From contig NZ_FMWM01000002.1 of assembly GCF_900099555.1 (NCBI RefSeq), positions 186,001 through 250,000 on the forward strand: a DNA stretch of 64,000 bases, given 5' to 3'. Position numbers and translations under genes: made by a program. The notes beneath the pieces were generated by a model, which ran no database searches, had not been told where the DNA came from, and saw only the letters and a list, made by a program, of their open reading frames with translations. This DNA is from Peptoniphilus raoultii (GTDB taxonomy: Bacteria; Bacillota; Clostridia; Tissierellales; Peptoniphilaceae). Each line of letters opens with the position of its first letter. Position 1 is the first letter of the stretch. Positions 51,434-61,523 of the stretch are shown here, one piece after another.

Positions 51434-54400
51434 TTATTTTAAAATTATTTTTTTGGGGTCTTCGCCCAAATATGATAAAATTTCTATTTTTATTGAATCA
51501 AAAAATTTTTCATTAATCCACATTGATGAATTTGCCCCATAGGCTTTTTTTTCATCTTCTGCATAAAATACAACGGGCGTTTCTCCACCGTAACGATTTA
51601 ATATATTTTTTATACCCAAAATTATATTTTCATCCTTCATTGATGGAAGGGATATAAATAATTTTTTGTCACTTGGCTCCTTAATTTCCCTTAAAATATC
51701 TACAATAATCTTTGGCTCTTCAACTTCTGAAAAGGAAAGACTTCCCTCAAGGGATAGGACCTTATCATCTTCAATAATATTTTTAAAAGCTGTGAAAGTT
51801 TGGGGAAATAGTATAAGCTCAATTGTCCCGTAAAGATCTTCCAAAGCTGCAAAGGCCATTTGCTTATTTGTCTTTGTAATCATAGTTTTTTTATTTTTCA
51901 AAAGACCTACAAGCCTAACTTTTTCCCTTGCCTTTAAATCTCCCTGCCTATATCTTTCAAAAATTTCAAGAGATGATGTATTTGAAAAAGATGAAATAAT
52001 TCTCCTGTAGGGATCAAGAGGGTGGCCCGAAACATAAATTCCTATAACTTCCTTTTCCATTTCTAGTTTATTTCTTAAGGAAAAATCCTTTAATTTTGGC
52101 AGTTCTTCCTTATCCTGAACATTTTGAAAAAGGGAAACCTGGCCCCTTATATTATTTCTATGAGATTTAGAGGCTTGTTCTATTGTTTTTTCATATACTG
52201 CCAAATATTGGGCCCTATTTCCCTTAAATTTATCTAAAGCTCCGCACCTAATTAAGGATTCCACGGCTCTTTTATTTACTGAAGCATTGTCAAATCTTTG
52301 AACTTTTTCCACAAAATCCTTAAGACTTGTGAATTCTCCAATTTTTTCTCTAGCTTCAATAATATTTGCTATTAAATTAACTCCAACATTTTTCACTGCC
52401 TTAAGGCCAAAACGAATCCCATCTCCTTCAACAGTAAAATCTCTAAATGATTTATTTACATCAGGTCTTAAAAGTTTTATGCCCAGCCTTTTAATTTCTT
52501 CAATATAAAGGCTCACCTGTTTTATATCTGAAGTGTAAGTTGAAATCTGAGCTGCCATAAATTCCTTAGGATAATAATATTTTAACCATGCCGTCCTATA
52601 TGCTATAACTGAATAAGCTACGGAATGGGATTTGTTAAATGCATAGTCGGCAAAATCTATTATTAAGTCATAAATATCATTTGCCGTCTTTTCGTCAACT
52701 CCGTGACTTATGGCACCGCTGACATTTTCCTTTTCATTTCCATAGATGAAATTTTTCCTCTCCTCTTCCATAACAAGCATTTTCTTTTTTGAAATTGCCC
52801 TTCTGACAATGTCGCTTCTGCCAAGAGAATAACCGCCAACGGCCTGCACAATTTGCATAACCTGTTCTTGGTAGACAATACATCCATAAGTTTCTTTTAA
52901 AATGGGCACAAGGATTGGATGAATATAGGAAATTTTATTTTTATCGTGTTTTGACTCCACAAATTTGGGAATTTGCTTCATTGGTCCCGGCCTAAAAAGG
53001 GCATTAGCCGCAACTAAATCATTAAAGGCATCAGGTCTTAATTCTTTTAAAAAAGCCCTCATGCCAGAAGATTCAAATTGAAAAACTCCAAGAGTTTCTG
53101 CTCTTGCAAACATCTTTAAAACTTCAGGATCATCATAAGTAATATCTGAAAAGTCAATTTCTTTATTATAATTATCTCTTATAAGCCTTAGAGCATCTCT
53201 AATAACCGTTAAAGTTCTTAGACCCAAAAAATCCATTTTTAAAAGCCCTAGCTCTTCAAGTTCAATCATATTAAACTGAGTTGCAATTATTTCGTCATTT
53301 CTCGTTAAAGGTACATAATCAGTTAAAGGATTTTTTGAAATTACAACTCCTGCAGCATGGGTTGAAGTATGACGGGGCAGGCCTTCAATTCTCTTTGCAA
53401 TGTCAATTATTTCCCTAGCTTCCTTATCCTTTTGGTAGAGGTCCTTAAATCCTTCAGAAATTTCAAGGGCCCTTTCAATTGTCATCTTTAGAGCATGAGG
53501 AATTTGTTTTGCAATAAAATCCACTTTTTTATAGGCAATGTCCAAAACCCTTCCAACATCTCTAACGGCTTGGCGAGATTGCAAAGTTCCAAAAGTAACA
53601 ATTTGAGCAACATGATCTGTGCCATATTTTTTTGTTACATATTCAATAACTTTTTCTCTTCTTTCATAGCAAAAATCTATGTCAATATCCGGCATTGAAA
53701 CTCTTTCCTTATTTAGAAATCTTTCAAAGAGCAGATTAAATTTAAGGGGGTCAATGTCAATTATTCCTAATGAATAGGAAATTATTGACCCAGCTGCTGA
53801 ACCTCTTCCTGGACCAACTTCAATTTTATTTTTTTTTGCATAATTAATAAAGTCCCAAACAATTAAAAAATAATCTACAAAGCCCATTTGGGATATGGTT
53901 TCAAATTCCTTATTAAACCTATTTATTATTTCATCATTTATTATTTTATAACGCTTTTTAAGGCCTTCTGTTGCAAGCTTTTTTAAATAACTTTCATTTG
54001 TATATCCTTCTGGAACTTCAAATTTTGGCAGGTGATAAGTCCCAAATTCAAAGGAAACATTACACCTATCTGCAATTTTTTTTGTATTTTCAAGAGCCTG
54101 TGGAAGATCATAAAAAATAGTTTCCATCTCTTCCTTTGACTTTAAATAAAACTCATTACTTTTAAATTTTAATCTCTTTTCATCTTTTAATTTTGCCCCT
54201 TGCTGGATGCAAAGCAAAACATCATGACTCTTAGCATCATCCTTATTTAGATAGTGGACATCATTTGTTGCAATTAAATCTATGGAAAGCTCTTTTGAAA
54301 GTCTAATAAGGTCCTTATTAACTCTTTTTTGGTCAGGGATGCCATGATCCTGCATTTCAAGGAAAAAATTTCCCTTGCCAAAAATTTCTTCATATTCAAG

Positions 54401-54871
54401 GGCAGCAAGTTTTGCTCCCTCATAATGTCTGTTTAAAAGTTTTGATGCAACTTCTCCTCCAAGGCAAGCTGACGTGCAAATAATACCTTCAGAATATTTT
54501 TTTAAAATTTCCTTATCCACTCTTGGCTTATAATAATAGCCATCAACATAGGCAACAGAAACAATTTTCATTAAATTTTTAAGGCCCTCATTATTTTCTG
54601 CCAAAAGAATTAAATGGTATCTTTCATTAGTTTTATCTTTTATTTTTAAAGACTTGCTGGACACATAAATTTCGCAACCTATAATCGCTTTTATATTTTC
54701 CTTTAGACAGGCCTTGTAGAAGGCAATCGCCCCATACATATTTCCATGATCCGTTAGGGCTATGGCATCCATGCCAAGGTCTTTTGTCCTTTTTGGCAGT
54801 TCATAAGTTCTGCAAGATCCATCTAAAAGTGAATATTCGCTGTGGACGTGTAAATGAACAAAATCTGTCAT
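51434..54871 (-). CDS. dnaE: DNA polymerase III subunit alpha, DnaE type
   Basis: 1145 residues. The N-terminal PHP domain starts FVHLHVHSEYSLLDGSC, and the polymerase core has VGPGRGSAAGSIISYSLG and MPDIDIDFCYERREKVIEY with the catalytic aspartates. The helix-hairpin-helix and OB parts follow (KLRLVGLLKNKKT-like region near 1000). Length is normal for Firmicute DnaE1/DnaE3 replicases, which work with PolC in these bacteria. It precedes pfkA and pyk on one strand, a common Firmicute neighbourhood. Confidence 0.95.
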   Translation of the reverse strand: MTDFVHLHVHSEYSLLDGSCRTYELPKRTKDLGMDAIALTDHGNMYGAIAFYKACLKENIKAIIGCEIYVSSKSLKIKDKTNERYHLILLAENNEGLKNLMKIVSVAYVDGYYYKPRVDKEILKKYSEGIICTSACLGGEVASKLLNRHYEGAKLAALEYEEIFGKGNFFLEMQDHGIPDQKRVNKDLIRLSKELSIDLIATNDVHYLNKDDAKSHDVLLCIQQGAKLKDEKRLKFKSNEFYLKSKEEMETIFYDLPQALENTKKIADRCNVSFEFGTYHLPKFEVPEGYTNESYLKKLATEGLKKRYKIINDEIINRFNKEFETISQMGFVDYFLIVWDFINYAKKNKIEVGPGRGSAAGSIISYSLGIIDIDPLKFNLLFERFLNKERVSMPDIDIDFCYERREKVIEYVTKKYGTDHVAQIVTFGTLQSRQAVRDVGRVLDIAYKKVDFIAKQIPHALKMTIERALEISEGFKDLYQKDKEAREIIDIAKRIEGLPRHTSTHAAGVVISKNPLTDYVPLTRNDEIIATQFNMIELEELGLLKMDFLGLRTLTVIRDALRLIRDNYNKEIDFSDITYDDPEVLKMFARAETLGVFQFESSGMRAFLKELRPDAFNDLVAANALFRPGPMKQIPKFVESKHDKNKISYIHPILVPILKETYGCIVYQEQVMQIVQAVGGYSLGRSDIVRRAISKKKMLVMEEERKNFIYGNEKENVSGAISHGVDEKTANDIYDLIIDFADYAFNKSHSVAYSVIAYRTAWLKYYYPKEFMAAQISTYTSDIKQVSLYIEEIKRLGIKLLRPDVNKSFRDFTVEGDGIRFGLKAVKNVGVNLIANIIEAREKIGEFTSLKDFVEKVQRFDNASVNKRAVESLIRCGALDKFKGNRAQYLAVYEKTIEQASKSHRNNIRGQVSLFQNVQDKEELPKLKDFSLRNKLEMEKEVIGIYVSGHPLDPYRRIISSFSNTSSLEIFERYRQGDLKAREKVRLVGLLKNKKTMITKTNKQMAFAALEDLYGTIELILFPQTFTAFKNIIEDDKVLSLEGSLSFSEVEEPKIIVDILREIKEPSDKKLFISLPSMKDENIILGIKNILNRYGGETPVVFYAEDEKKAYGANSSMWINEKFFDSIKIEILSYLGEDPKKIILK

Positions 54872-54916
54872 ATGTCTTCCTTTCCTTAAAAATTCTATTT
54901 AAAAATCCTATATTAT

Positions 54917-54944
54917 AAAAAACTAAGGACAAGGCCCTTAGTTT
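54917..54944 (-). terminator. Terminator after the HPr gene
   Basis: AACTAAGG (54921-54928) pairs with CCTTAGTT (54936-54943); on the minus strand a T-run follows (complement of 54917-54922). Confidence 0.75.
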
Positions 54945-54951
54945 AATATAA

Positions 54952-55218
54952 TCAAATATTTACAAAATCATTCTCAATTAATTTGCAAAGACCAAGAACT
55001 GCATTTTCCTCATCGGCCCCGCTGGCATAAATTATTACTGTTTCTCCTTTAAAAGCCCCTAAGGACATAATTCCGATTATGGATTTTCCGTTTACTTTTT
55101 CCCCGTGGGCTTCAAGACTTATGTCTGAAGAATATTTATTAGCTTCTCTTACAAAAAGAGCTGCTGCTCTTGCGTGAAGTCCGTCTTCATTATTTAATGT
55201 CACTTTTTTATCTGTCAT
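54952..55218 (-). CDS. HPr family phosphocarrier protein
   Basis: 88 residues, the whole HPr fold. His15 in EDGLHARAAALF is the residue phosphorylated by enzyme I, and Ser46 in NGKSIIGIMSLG is the site of HPr kinase in Firmicutes. Having His15 separates it from Crh, which in Bacillus lies next to whiA but lacks that His. It could serve the sugar phosphotransferase system, carbon-catabolite signalling, or both. Its ATG overlaps the whiA stop (ATGACAGATAA), so translation is coupled. Confidence 0.9.
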   Translation of the reverse strand: MTDKKVTLNNEDGLHARAAALFVREANKYSSDISLEAHGEKVNGKSIIGIMSLGAFKGETVIIYASGADEENAVLGLCKLIENDFVNI

Positions 55219-56152
55219 CTATACCACCCCTTAATTTATTTGATATATTCTCAATCTTTTTAAATCTATAATTTACTGTTGATTTGCTCACTGGCGGATC
55301 AACAAGCCTTCCAATGTCGGCAAGGGAAATTTCTCTATCCTCAAGCCTAATTTCAGCAAGGTCCCTTAATTCTTTTGGAAGTTTTTCAAGACCTATTTTA
55401 TCTCTTATATATTCTATATCCTTTACCTGATTTATGGAAGATGCAACAATTTTATTTAAATTATATGTTTCGCAATTCACTATTCTATTTACCCTATTTC
55501 TCATATCTTTTAAAACTCTTGTATCCTCAAAGGCAAGAACTGATTTATGAGCCCCCATAAGGGAAAGAAGATCGCTAATGGCCTGAGAATCTTTTAGATA
55601 AACTATAAAGGACTCCCTTCTTGGAGCAATTTTTGCAGAAATTGAAAATTCTAAAATAGTCTTCTGCAAAAAATTTGCATGATCCAAATTATTGGTTATA
55701 AATTCCAAATGATAGGATTTTTTTGGGTCTACGATTGTTGAAGCACCCAAAAAAGCTCCTCTGATATAGGCTTTTTTTGCAGCTGCATTATTCTTTAAAA
55801 AGCTAGGTACATAATTTGGTATAAATACGTTTTCACCTTTTATAAAATCAATTTCATCTAAAAGGACTCTTGAAGACTCCTCATCTAAACTTATAGTATA
55901 TAAATTATTCTTTAACTGTTTAGATCTTGTGTTTTTTATTGACAAGTCAAAGCCAAAAAATCTTCTTAAAAAAGTAAACACACGCCTTGTGACTGATGCA
56001 CTTTCGCTATTTATTTTTAAAAATACCTTGCCATTTTTGTAGGACAAAAGTCCGCACATAGGCACCAGACCAGAAAGCTCTGCAATTACATTCTCAAAAC
56101 CTTCCAGCTTATACTTAGAAAGTTCATTTTTTACAGAGGCTGAAAAACTCAT
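55208..56152 (-). CDS. whiA: WhiA DNA-binding protein
   Basis: 314 residues. The N-terminal LAGLIDADG-like half includes KKAYIRGAFLGASTIVDPKKSYHLEF, and the C-terminal helix-turn-helix half has EISLADIGRLVDPPVSKSTVNYRFKKIE, both diagnostic of WhiA. It influences cell division and chromosome segregation in Gram-positives. The yvcJ-yvcK genes that usually precede it are not here; the HPr gene that follows matches the familiar whiA-crh/HPr pair. Confidence 0.94.
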   Translation of the reverse strand: MSFSASVKNELSKYKLEGFENVIAELSGLVPMCGLLSYKNGKVFLKINSESASVTRRVFTFLRRFFGFDLSIKNTRSKQLKNNLYTISLDEESSRVLLDEIDFIKGENVFIPNYVPSFLKNNAAAKKAYIRGAFLGASTIVDPKKSYHLEFITNNLDHANFLQKTILEFSISAKIAPRRESFIVYLKDSQAISDLLSLMGAHKSVLAFEDTRVLKDMRNRVNRIVNCETYNLNKIVASSINQVKDIEYIRDKIGLEKLPKELRDLAEIRLEDREISLADIGRLVDPPVSKSTVNYRFKKIENISNKLRGGIDDR

Positions 56153-56253
56153 AATCCCACCTCTTATCCATGTATAATATTAACAGAAATTCAATCTTTT
56201 TTCCATAAAAAATAAATAATAATTAATTTATTTCCAGTAAATTTAAGATCATG

Positions 56254-56282
56254 GCAAAAAAATAAGCCGGAAAAAATCCGGC
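56254..56282 (-). terminator. Terminator of prsA
   Basis: GCCGGA (56266-56271) and TCCGGC (56277-56282) form the stem; on the minus strand a long T-run follows (complement of 56254-56264). Confidence 0.82.
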
Positions 56283-56295
56283 CCACATTTTTTAT

Positions 56296-57408
56296 TTATT
56301 TTTCATTTTTTTCGGCACTTTCAGTTTTTTCTGCTTCTCCATTTTTTGCGCTGGCATTTGCCTCTTTATTTGCACTTTCATTTGCTGCTTCTTCTGTATT
56401 TGCTGTATCAGTTTTTACTTTTCCATAATTTTTATATTCATCAGGAAGTTCCAAATCTTTTTTAGGATCAACATAAGTTTTGATTTTTGCCTTGTCAATA
56501 ACATCCTTAATTTCCTTTTGATATTTTTCTTGAGTTAATTTATTTTTAAGTTCTTCCTTAACTTCATCAAAAGTTCTTGCACTCTTCTTTTCTAGTTTAA
56601 TAATATGGAAGCCATAATTAGATTGGATAGGTTCAGAAATTTCTCCCTCCTTTAAATCTCTAATTGCCTTGTCAAAGGATTCTACCATTTGGCCATTAGT
56701 AAATTCTCCTAATTCTCCGCCATTTCTTGCAGAGCCTGTATCTTCTGATTCAAGTTTTGCAACTTCAGCAAAATCCTTGCCCTTTTTAATATCTTTCCTT
56801 AAAAGGTTGGCCTTTTTTAAATCTTTAACTAAAATATGTGATGCCTTAGCCTTGAAAAATGTATCTTTGTTGTCATCATAATATTTTTTAACTTCATCAT
56901 CTGTAACTTTTACCTTGTTAAATTTATCTTGTGTATATTTTCCAATTAAAGTTTGGTTATAGATAACTTCTTTTAAATAGTCAAGAGGGATTCCCATGGA
57001 GTCAAGATAGGCTTTTAATCCTTCTTCTCCACCAAGTTGTGCCTTATAATTGTCAATTATTTCATCAATTTCCTTGTCTTCAACTTTAATATCATTTGCA
57101 AGAGCATCTTGTTTTAAGGCTTCTGTTTCAGTTAAATCCTTTATAGCTACTTGTTTTAAATATTGATCTATAGTTAATTTAGATTGTTTTCCAGTGGGAT
57201 CTACTAAATTCTCAAGAACTTTTTCATCTCCACCTGATTGACTAATGTATTGATTTCTTCTAACTGCATATGACTTGTAAAAGTCTTCCATTTGTACGTC
57301 TACCTTGTTTACACTTGCTGCTACTCCTTCAGGTCCTTTTGCACAGCCACTAAGGCTTAAAAGTAAAGTTCCTGCAAGTACTAGCGTTCCTACTTTTTTA
57401 AAAAACAT
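56296..57408 (-). CDS. prsA: Foldase lipoprotein PrsA (peptidyl-prolyl isomerase)
   Basis: 370 residues: lipoprotein leader with lipobox LSGC (Cys22), a SurA-like N-terminal helical part, one parvulin domain (about 195-290, starting KASHILVKDLKKANLLRK with GSARNGGELGEFTNGQM inside), and an Ala/Glu/Asn-rich tail. PrsA is anchored outside the membrane and helps exported proteins fold. It lies downstream of mfd, a position common in clostridia. Likely needed for the secreted proteins of this organism, but no specific client is shown. Confidence 0.92.
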   Translation of the reverse strand: MFFKKVGTLVLAGTLLLSLSGCAKGPEGVAASVNKVDVQMEDFYKSYAVRRNQYISQSGGDEKVLENLVDPTGKQSKLTIDQYLKQVAIKDLTETEALKQDALANDIKVEDKEIDEIIDNYKAQLGGEEGLKAYLDSMGIPLDYLKEVIYNQTLIGKYTQDKFNKVKVTDDEVKKYYDDNKDTFFKAKASHILVKDLKKANLLRKDIKKGKDFAEVAKLESEDTGSARNGGELGEFTNGQMVESFDKAIRDLKEGEISEPIQSNYGFHIIKLEKKSARTFDEVKEELKNKLTQEKYQKEIKDVIDKAKIKTYVDPKKDLELPDEYKNYGKVKTDTANTEEAANESANKEANASAKNGEAEKTESAEKNEK

Positions 57409-57462
57409 AAATCTTCTCCTTTAGCTTAATTATAAACATTTCTTATTATACACTAAAAATCC

Positions 57463-60400
57463 TTATTTGTTGTGATTTTTTTGTGAATTTATAATGACAA
57501 TAAGTTTCTTTAAATCTTCTATTGGGTCCTTTAAATTTTCAAGAGTCATCACAGATTCTTCTCCTATGGCATAAGTTATATCTTCAAAATTTTCCCCTAA
57601 ATCTTTGATGGCTGAGAATTTTAATTCGCCTGCAATTTTTACATAATACTCATCATTCTTTTGGCTTATAGAAATTATTCCTGCAATTGATGCCTTATAT
57701 CTTAAAAGAGAAATATCCATAAGATTAATAAGCTGCCTTGGAACATCTGAAAATCTATCAATTAATTCATCTAAAAGATCCCTATATTCATCTTCAGATT
57801 CTAAAACTGAAATCTTTTTATAAATTTCAAGCCTTAGTTTGTCATCTTCAATATAGTCTTTAGGAATAAATGAATCCATTTTTAAGTCAATAGTCGTTTC
57901 AATTGTTTCATGCGTTTCAAAGCCCTTTAATTTCCCAATAGCATTTTTTAAATACTTCATATATAAATCATAGCCTATTTGCTGAATATGACCATGCTGT
58001 TTTGAACCCAAAATTGAACCGCTGCCCCTTATTTCTAAATCCCTTAGGGCAATTTTAAAACCTGAACCAAATTCTGTAAATTCTTTAATGGTCTTCAATC
58101 TTTTTTGAGCTATTTCTGAAATAGATGCGTCCTTTTCATAGGTGAAATAGGCATGGGATGTCCTTGATGATCTCCCTATTCTTCCTCTTAATTGGTAGAG
58201 CTGTGAAAGTCCAAGACGATTTGCATCTGTAACAATCATTGTATTTGCATTTTGAACATCCATTCCCGTTTCAATTATTGTTGAGCATAAAAGAACATCA
58301 ATTTCTCCGTCTAAAAAAGAAAGCATTGTTTTTTCAAGAGCTTCTTCCGTCATTTGACCATTTGCCATGGCAAAGGAAACTTCTGGCACAAGCTCTTCAA
58401 GTTCCCTTAATTTATATTCCATATGGGCCACTTTATTATAGACAAAATAAACCTGACCCCCTCTTTCTACTTCCTTTAAAATTACCTCTCTTACCATTAG
58501 AGGATTGTATTCCAAAACATAAGTTGTAACTGGAAATCTTTCTTCCGGAGGATCTTCAATAACTGACATATCACGGATTCCTAACATGGACATTTGAAGA
58601 GTTCTTGGAATTGGTGTTGCAGAAAGAGTTAGAGAATCAATGTTTTCCTTTAGCATTTTTAATTTTTCCTTATGCCTTACTCCAAATCTTTGTTCTTCAT
58701 CAATAATTAAAAGACCTAAATCTTTAAAAGCTACATCCTTGGAAAGAAGTCTATGAGTTCCAACAACAATATCAATTACTCCCGATTTTATCTTTTTTAT
58801 ATCTTGGGCCTGTTCGTTTTTAGACCTAAATCTTGAAAGTATGGCAACTTCAACAGGAAAATCCTTAAATCTTTCCATCATTGTATTGTAATGCTGTTGG
58901 GCTAAAATTGTTGTTGGCACTAAAAAGGCAACTTGTTTACCGTCAAGAATTGCTTTAAAAGCAGCCCTAAGAGCAACTTCAGTTTTCCCATAGCCAACAT
59001 CTGCACATAAAAGCCTATCCATTGGCACGCTTTTTTCCATATCTGCCTTAATTTCTTCTGCAGATTTTAATTGACCCTCCGTTTCTTCATAGATAAAGGC
59101 ATCTTCAAATTCCCTTTGAAAATCAGAATCCTTTGAAAAAGCAAAACCCTCTTTTTCTTTTCTTTTGGCATAGAGTTTTATTAAATCATCTGCCATATCA
59201 TCGATGGATTTTTTTGCCTTCCTCTTAGTTTTTGTCCATTCAATAGAATTTAATTTATTAATTTTGGGAGCAGTCTTTTCATCTCCTATATATTTATAAA
59301 TTAAATCAAGAGATTCAATGGGTAGAAATAATTTGTCATCTCCAAAATATTTTATAACAATATAATCTCTTTTAATGCCATAAATTTCCAGCTCCTGAGT
59401 GCCAACATAACGGCCTATTCCGTGAGATTCATGAACAACATAATCTCCAATTTTTAGGTCTTCAAAATTCAAAGATTTAGTCTTCTTTTTTTCTTTTCTC
59501 TTCTTTTCCCTAAAAGTTCCATAAATTTCCCCATAATTTAAAAGGACAATTTTTGAAACTTCAAAAACGCAGCCATCATGAGTTGTGCCTGTTGTCACAA
59601 GAAGATTGCCATCAAATTTTTCATGCCTATGGGGAGAAAAACTTAATGAATAGCCCATATCTCTTAGACTGGTGAAAAGCCTTTTGGCCCTTTTTTCAGA
59701 CCCTCCAAGTAAAATTACCCTATAGGAATTTGCTAGATAATAATCTAAATCTTCCCTAAAGAGTTTTATTTTTGAAGAATAATTTGTGGTAGATTTCATT
59801 TTAAAATTAATAACTGACTTGGGTTCAAATTCTTTGGGGGTTACAAGGAGAGAATTTAAAGTTATAAGATCTCTTTTTTTAATTTCATCAATTGAATCCT
59901 CTAGGGGATAATATATATTTTTGTGAGAGGGAAGGGCCTCTCCAAAACTTATCATATCTGCTATTGATGACTTTAATTCAAGTTCTAATGAATTTTCTCT
60001 TTCTAAAATATCTCTAGGCTCATTTAAAAGAACTATAAAATCTTCTTCAATAAATTCTAAAAATGATGACAACCTATCTTCTTTTAAATAGGGAATTATA
60101 AGGTCAGGATTTTTAATGTAGGATAAATCTCCAAGCCTTTCATTATAGGATGAAAATTTTTCCATAAGCCTTTCCCTGTCCTCGCCCTTTAATTTTGATT
60201 TTTTTAATTCTCCCTCAATTTTTTTCTTAGCATATAATTTGTCTTCATCTTCAATTAATATGTCAACAACTGGGAAAATTCCAATTCTTTTTAGGGATTC
60301 AATAGATCTTTGGGAATCCAAATCAAAAGTTCTTATGGAATCAACTGTGTCATCAAATAATTCAAGCCTATAATTTTCATCATTTGTTGAAATATCAATT

Positions 60401-60936
60401 ATAGATCCCCTAATGGAAAACTGTCCCATCCCTTCAACTTGAGGATATCTTTCATAGCCCATTTCCAAAAGTCTTTTGCTAAGATCCTTTAAATTAATTT
60501 GAGATTCAAGGGATATTTCTAGGGTATGTTTTTTAAAATTTTCTCTTGTGGAAATTTTGTCCCCAAGGGCCTTTAAAGTTGTAACGGCAATGTCCCAAGA
60601 CCCATCTGCAAAGGCCTCTAAGGATTTAAGCCTATTTTTTAAATTTGAAGTGGACTTTGAATCCCTGTCATATAAAAATATGTCCTTTTCAGGATAAATT
60701 TCTATTTTTAAGGGACTTATATTTATAAGATCTTCGTAAATTCCCCTAGCGTCAAGGCGATTTTTTCCTATGACTATAATTTTTTTATTAAGTTTTCTGT
60801 AAAGTCCATAAGTAAAAAGACCACAAAATCCCCTTGTGGTCCCATATGTTGATATGGGACTTTTTTTAGAATCTATGGCCTCTTTAATTTCTCCAAAGGG
60901 CTTTAAATTTTCAATTATTTGAGCTAGAAAATCCAA
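57463..60936 (-). CDS. mfd: Transcription-repair coupling factor
   Basis: 1157 residues. The N-terminal UvrB-like part is followed by the RNA-polymerase-interacting domain (FEDLKIGDYVVHESHGIGRYVG). The RecG-type motor has Walker A CADVGYGKTEVALRAAF, the DEEQ box LLIIDEEQRFGVRHK and motif VI QLRGRIGRSSR. A C-terminal TRCF domain ends the protein. Mfd releases stalled RNA polymerase and recruits the UvrABC system. It is 8 bp after pth and forms part of the glmU-prs-pth-mfd unit. Confidence 0.97.
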   Translation of the reverse strand: MDFLAQIIENLKPFGEIKEAIDSKKSPISTYGTTRGFCGLFTYGLYRKLNKKIIVIGKNRLDARGIYEDLINISPLKIEIYPEKDIFLYDRDSKSTSNLKNRLKSLEAFADGSWDIAVTTLKALGDKISTRENFKKHTLEISLESQINLKDLSKRLLEMGYERYPQVEGMGQFSIRGSIIDISTNDENYRLELFDDTVDSIRTFDLDSQRSIESLKRIGIFPVVDILIEDEDKLYAKKKIEGELKKSKLKGEDRERLMEKFSSYNERLGDLSYIKNPDLIIPYLKEDRLSSFLEFIEEDFIVLLNEPRDILERENSLELELKSSIADMISFGEALPSHKNIYYPLEDSIDEIKKRDLITLNSLLVTPKEFEPKSVINFKMKSTTNYSSKIKLFREDLDYYLANSYRVILLGGSEKRAKRLFTSLRDMGYSLSFSPHRHEKFDGNLLVTTGTTHDGCVFEVSKIVLLNYGEIYGTFREKKRKEKKKTKSLNFEDLKIGDYVVHESHGIGRYVGTQELEIYGIKRDYIVIKYFGDDKLFLPIESLDLIYKYIGDEKTAPKINKLNSIEWTKTKRKAKKSIDDMADDLIKLYAKRKEKEGFAFSKDSDFQREFEDAFIYEETEGQLKSAEEIKADMEKSVPMDRLLCADVGYGKTEVALRAAFKAILDGKQVAFLVPTTILAQQHYNTMMERFKDFPVEVAILSRFRSKNEQAQDIKKIKSGVIDIVVGTHRLLSKDVAFKDLGLLIIDEEQRFGVRHKEKLKMLKENIDSLTLSATPIPRTLQMSMLGIRDMSVIEDPPEERFPVTTYVLEYNPLMVREVILKEVERGGQVYFVYNKVAHMEYKLRELEELVPEVSFAMANGQMTEEALEKTMLSFLDGEIDVLLCSTIIETGMDVQNANTMIVTDANRLGLSQLYQLRGRIGRSSRTSHAYFTYEKDASISEIAQKRLKTIKEFTEFGSGFKIALRDLEIRGSGSILGSKQHGHIQQIGYDLYMKYLKNAIGKLKGFETHETIETTIDLKMDSFIPKDYIEDDKLRLEIYKKISVLESEDEYRDLLDELIDRFSDVPRQLINLMDISLLRYKASIAGIISISQKNDEYYVKIAGELKFSAIKDLGENFEDITYAIGEESVMTLENLKDPIEDLKKLIVIINSQKNHNK

Positions 60937-60944
60937 AATTCACC

Positions 60945-61523
60945 TCAATAAATTTTATTATTATAAATATTCATAGTTTTTTCTATTCCCTTTTCCAAAA
61001 AATCTATGCAGGCTTTTGCTCCAGCATCTGTTGCCGCATCAATATGTTTTCTTTCTGAGGGAGTAAACTTTGAAAGGACAAAATCTGCCAAATTTTCCCC
61101 TTCCATTTTTTTGCCAACACCAATTTTTATTCTTGGAAATTCCTTGGTCCCCAAATGATTTACAATAGATTTTAAACCATTGTGAGTTCCGGCAGACCCA
61201 TTTTTTTTAATTTTTATTTGCCCAAAAAGAATGTCAATATCATCTGCAATAATTAAAATATTTTCATCCTTAATCTTATAAAAATCCCTTAGGGGTCTAA
61301 GGCTTTCTCCAGAATTATTCATAAAAGTTTGAGGCTTTAAAAGGAAAAACCTCTTGTCGAAAATTTTTCCCTCGCCTAAAAGCCCCTTAAACTTAATTTT
61401 ATTTAATTTTACATTAAGGTCATTTGCCAGTTTATCAATGGTCATAAAACCAATATTGTGTCTTGTATCTTCGTATTTTGGACCTGGATTTCCCAAGCCA
61501 CATATTATATATAGATTATCCAA
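60945..61523 (-). CDS. pth: Peptidyl-tRNA hydrolase
   Basis: 192 residues, normal length. The catalytic His and Asn lie in CGLGNPGPKYEDTRHNIGF, and FMNNSGESLRPLRDFYKI and IIADDIDILFGQIKIKKNGSAGTHNGLKS match the rest of the family. It frees tRNA from prematurely released peptidyl-tRNAs. It starts the base after the prs stop and lies 8 bp before mfd, within one housekeeping transcript. Confidence 0.97.
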   Translation of the reverse strand: MDNLYIICGLGNPGPKYEDTRHNIGFMTIDKLANDLNVKLNKIKFKGLLGEGKIFDKRFFLLKPQTFMNNSGESLRPLRDFYKIKDENILIIADDIDILFGQIKIKKNGSAGTHNGLKSIVNHLGTKEFPRIKIGVGKKMEGENLADFVLSKFTPSERKHIDAATDAGAKACIDFLEKGIEKTMNIYNNKIY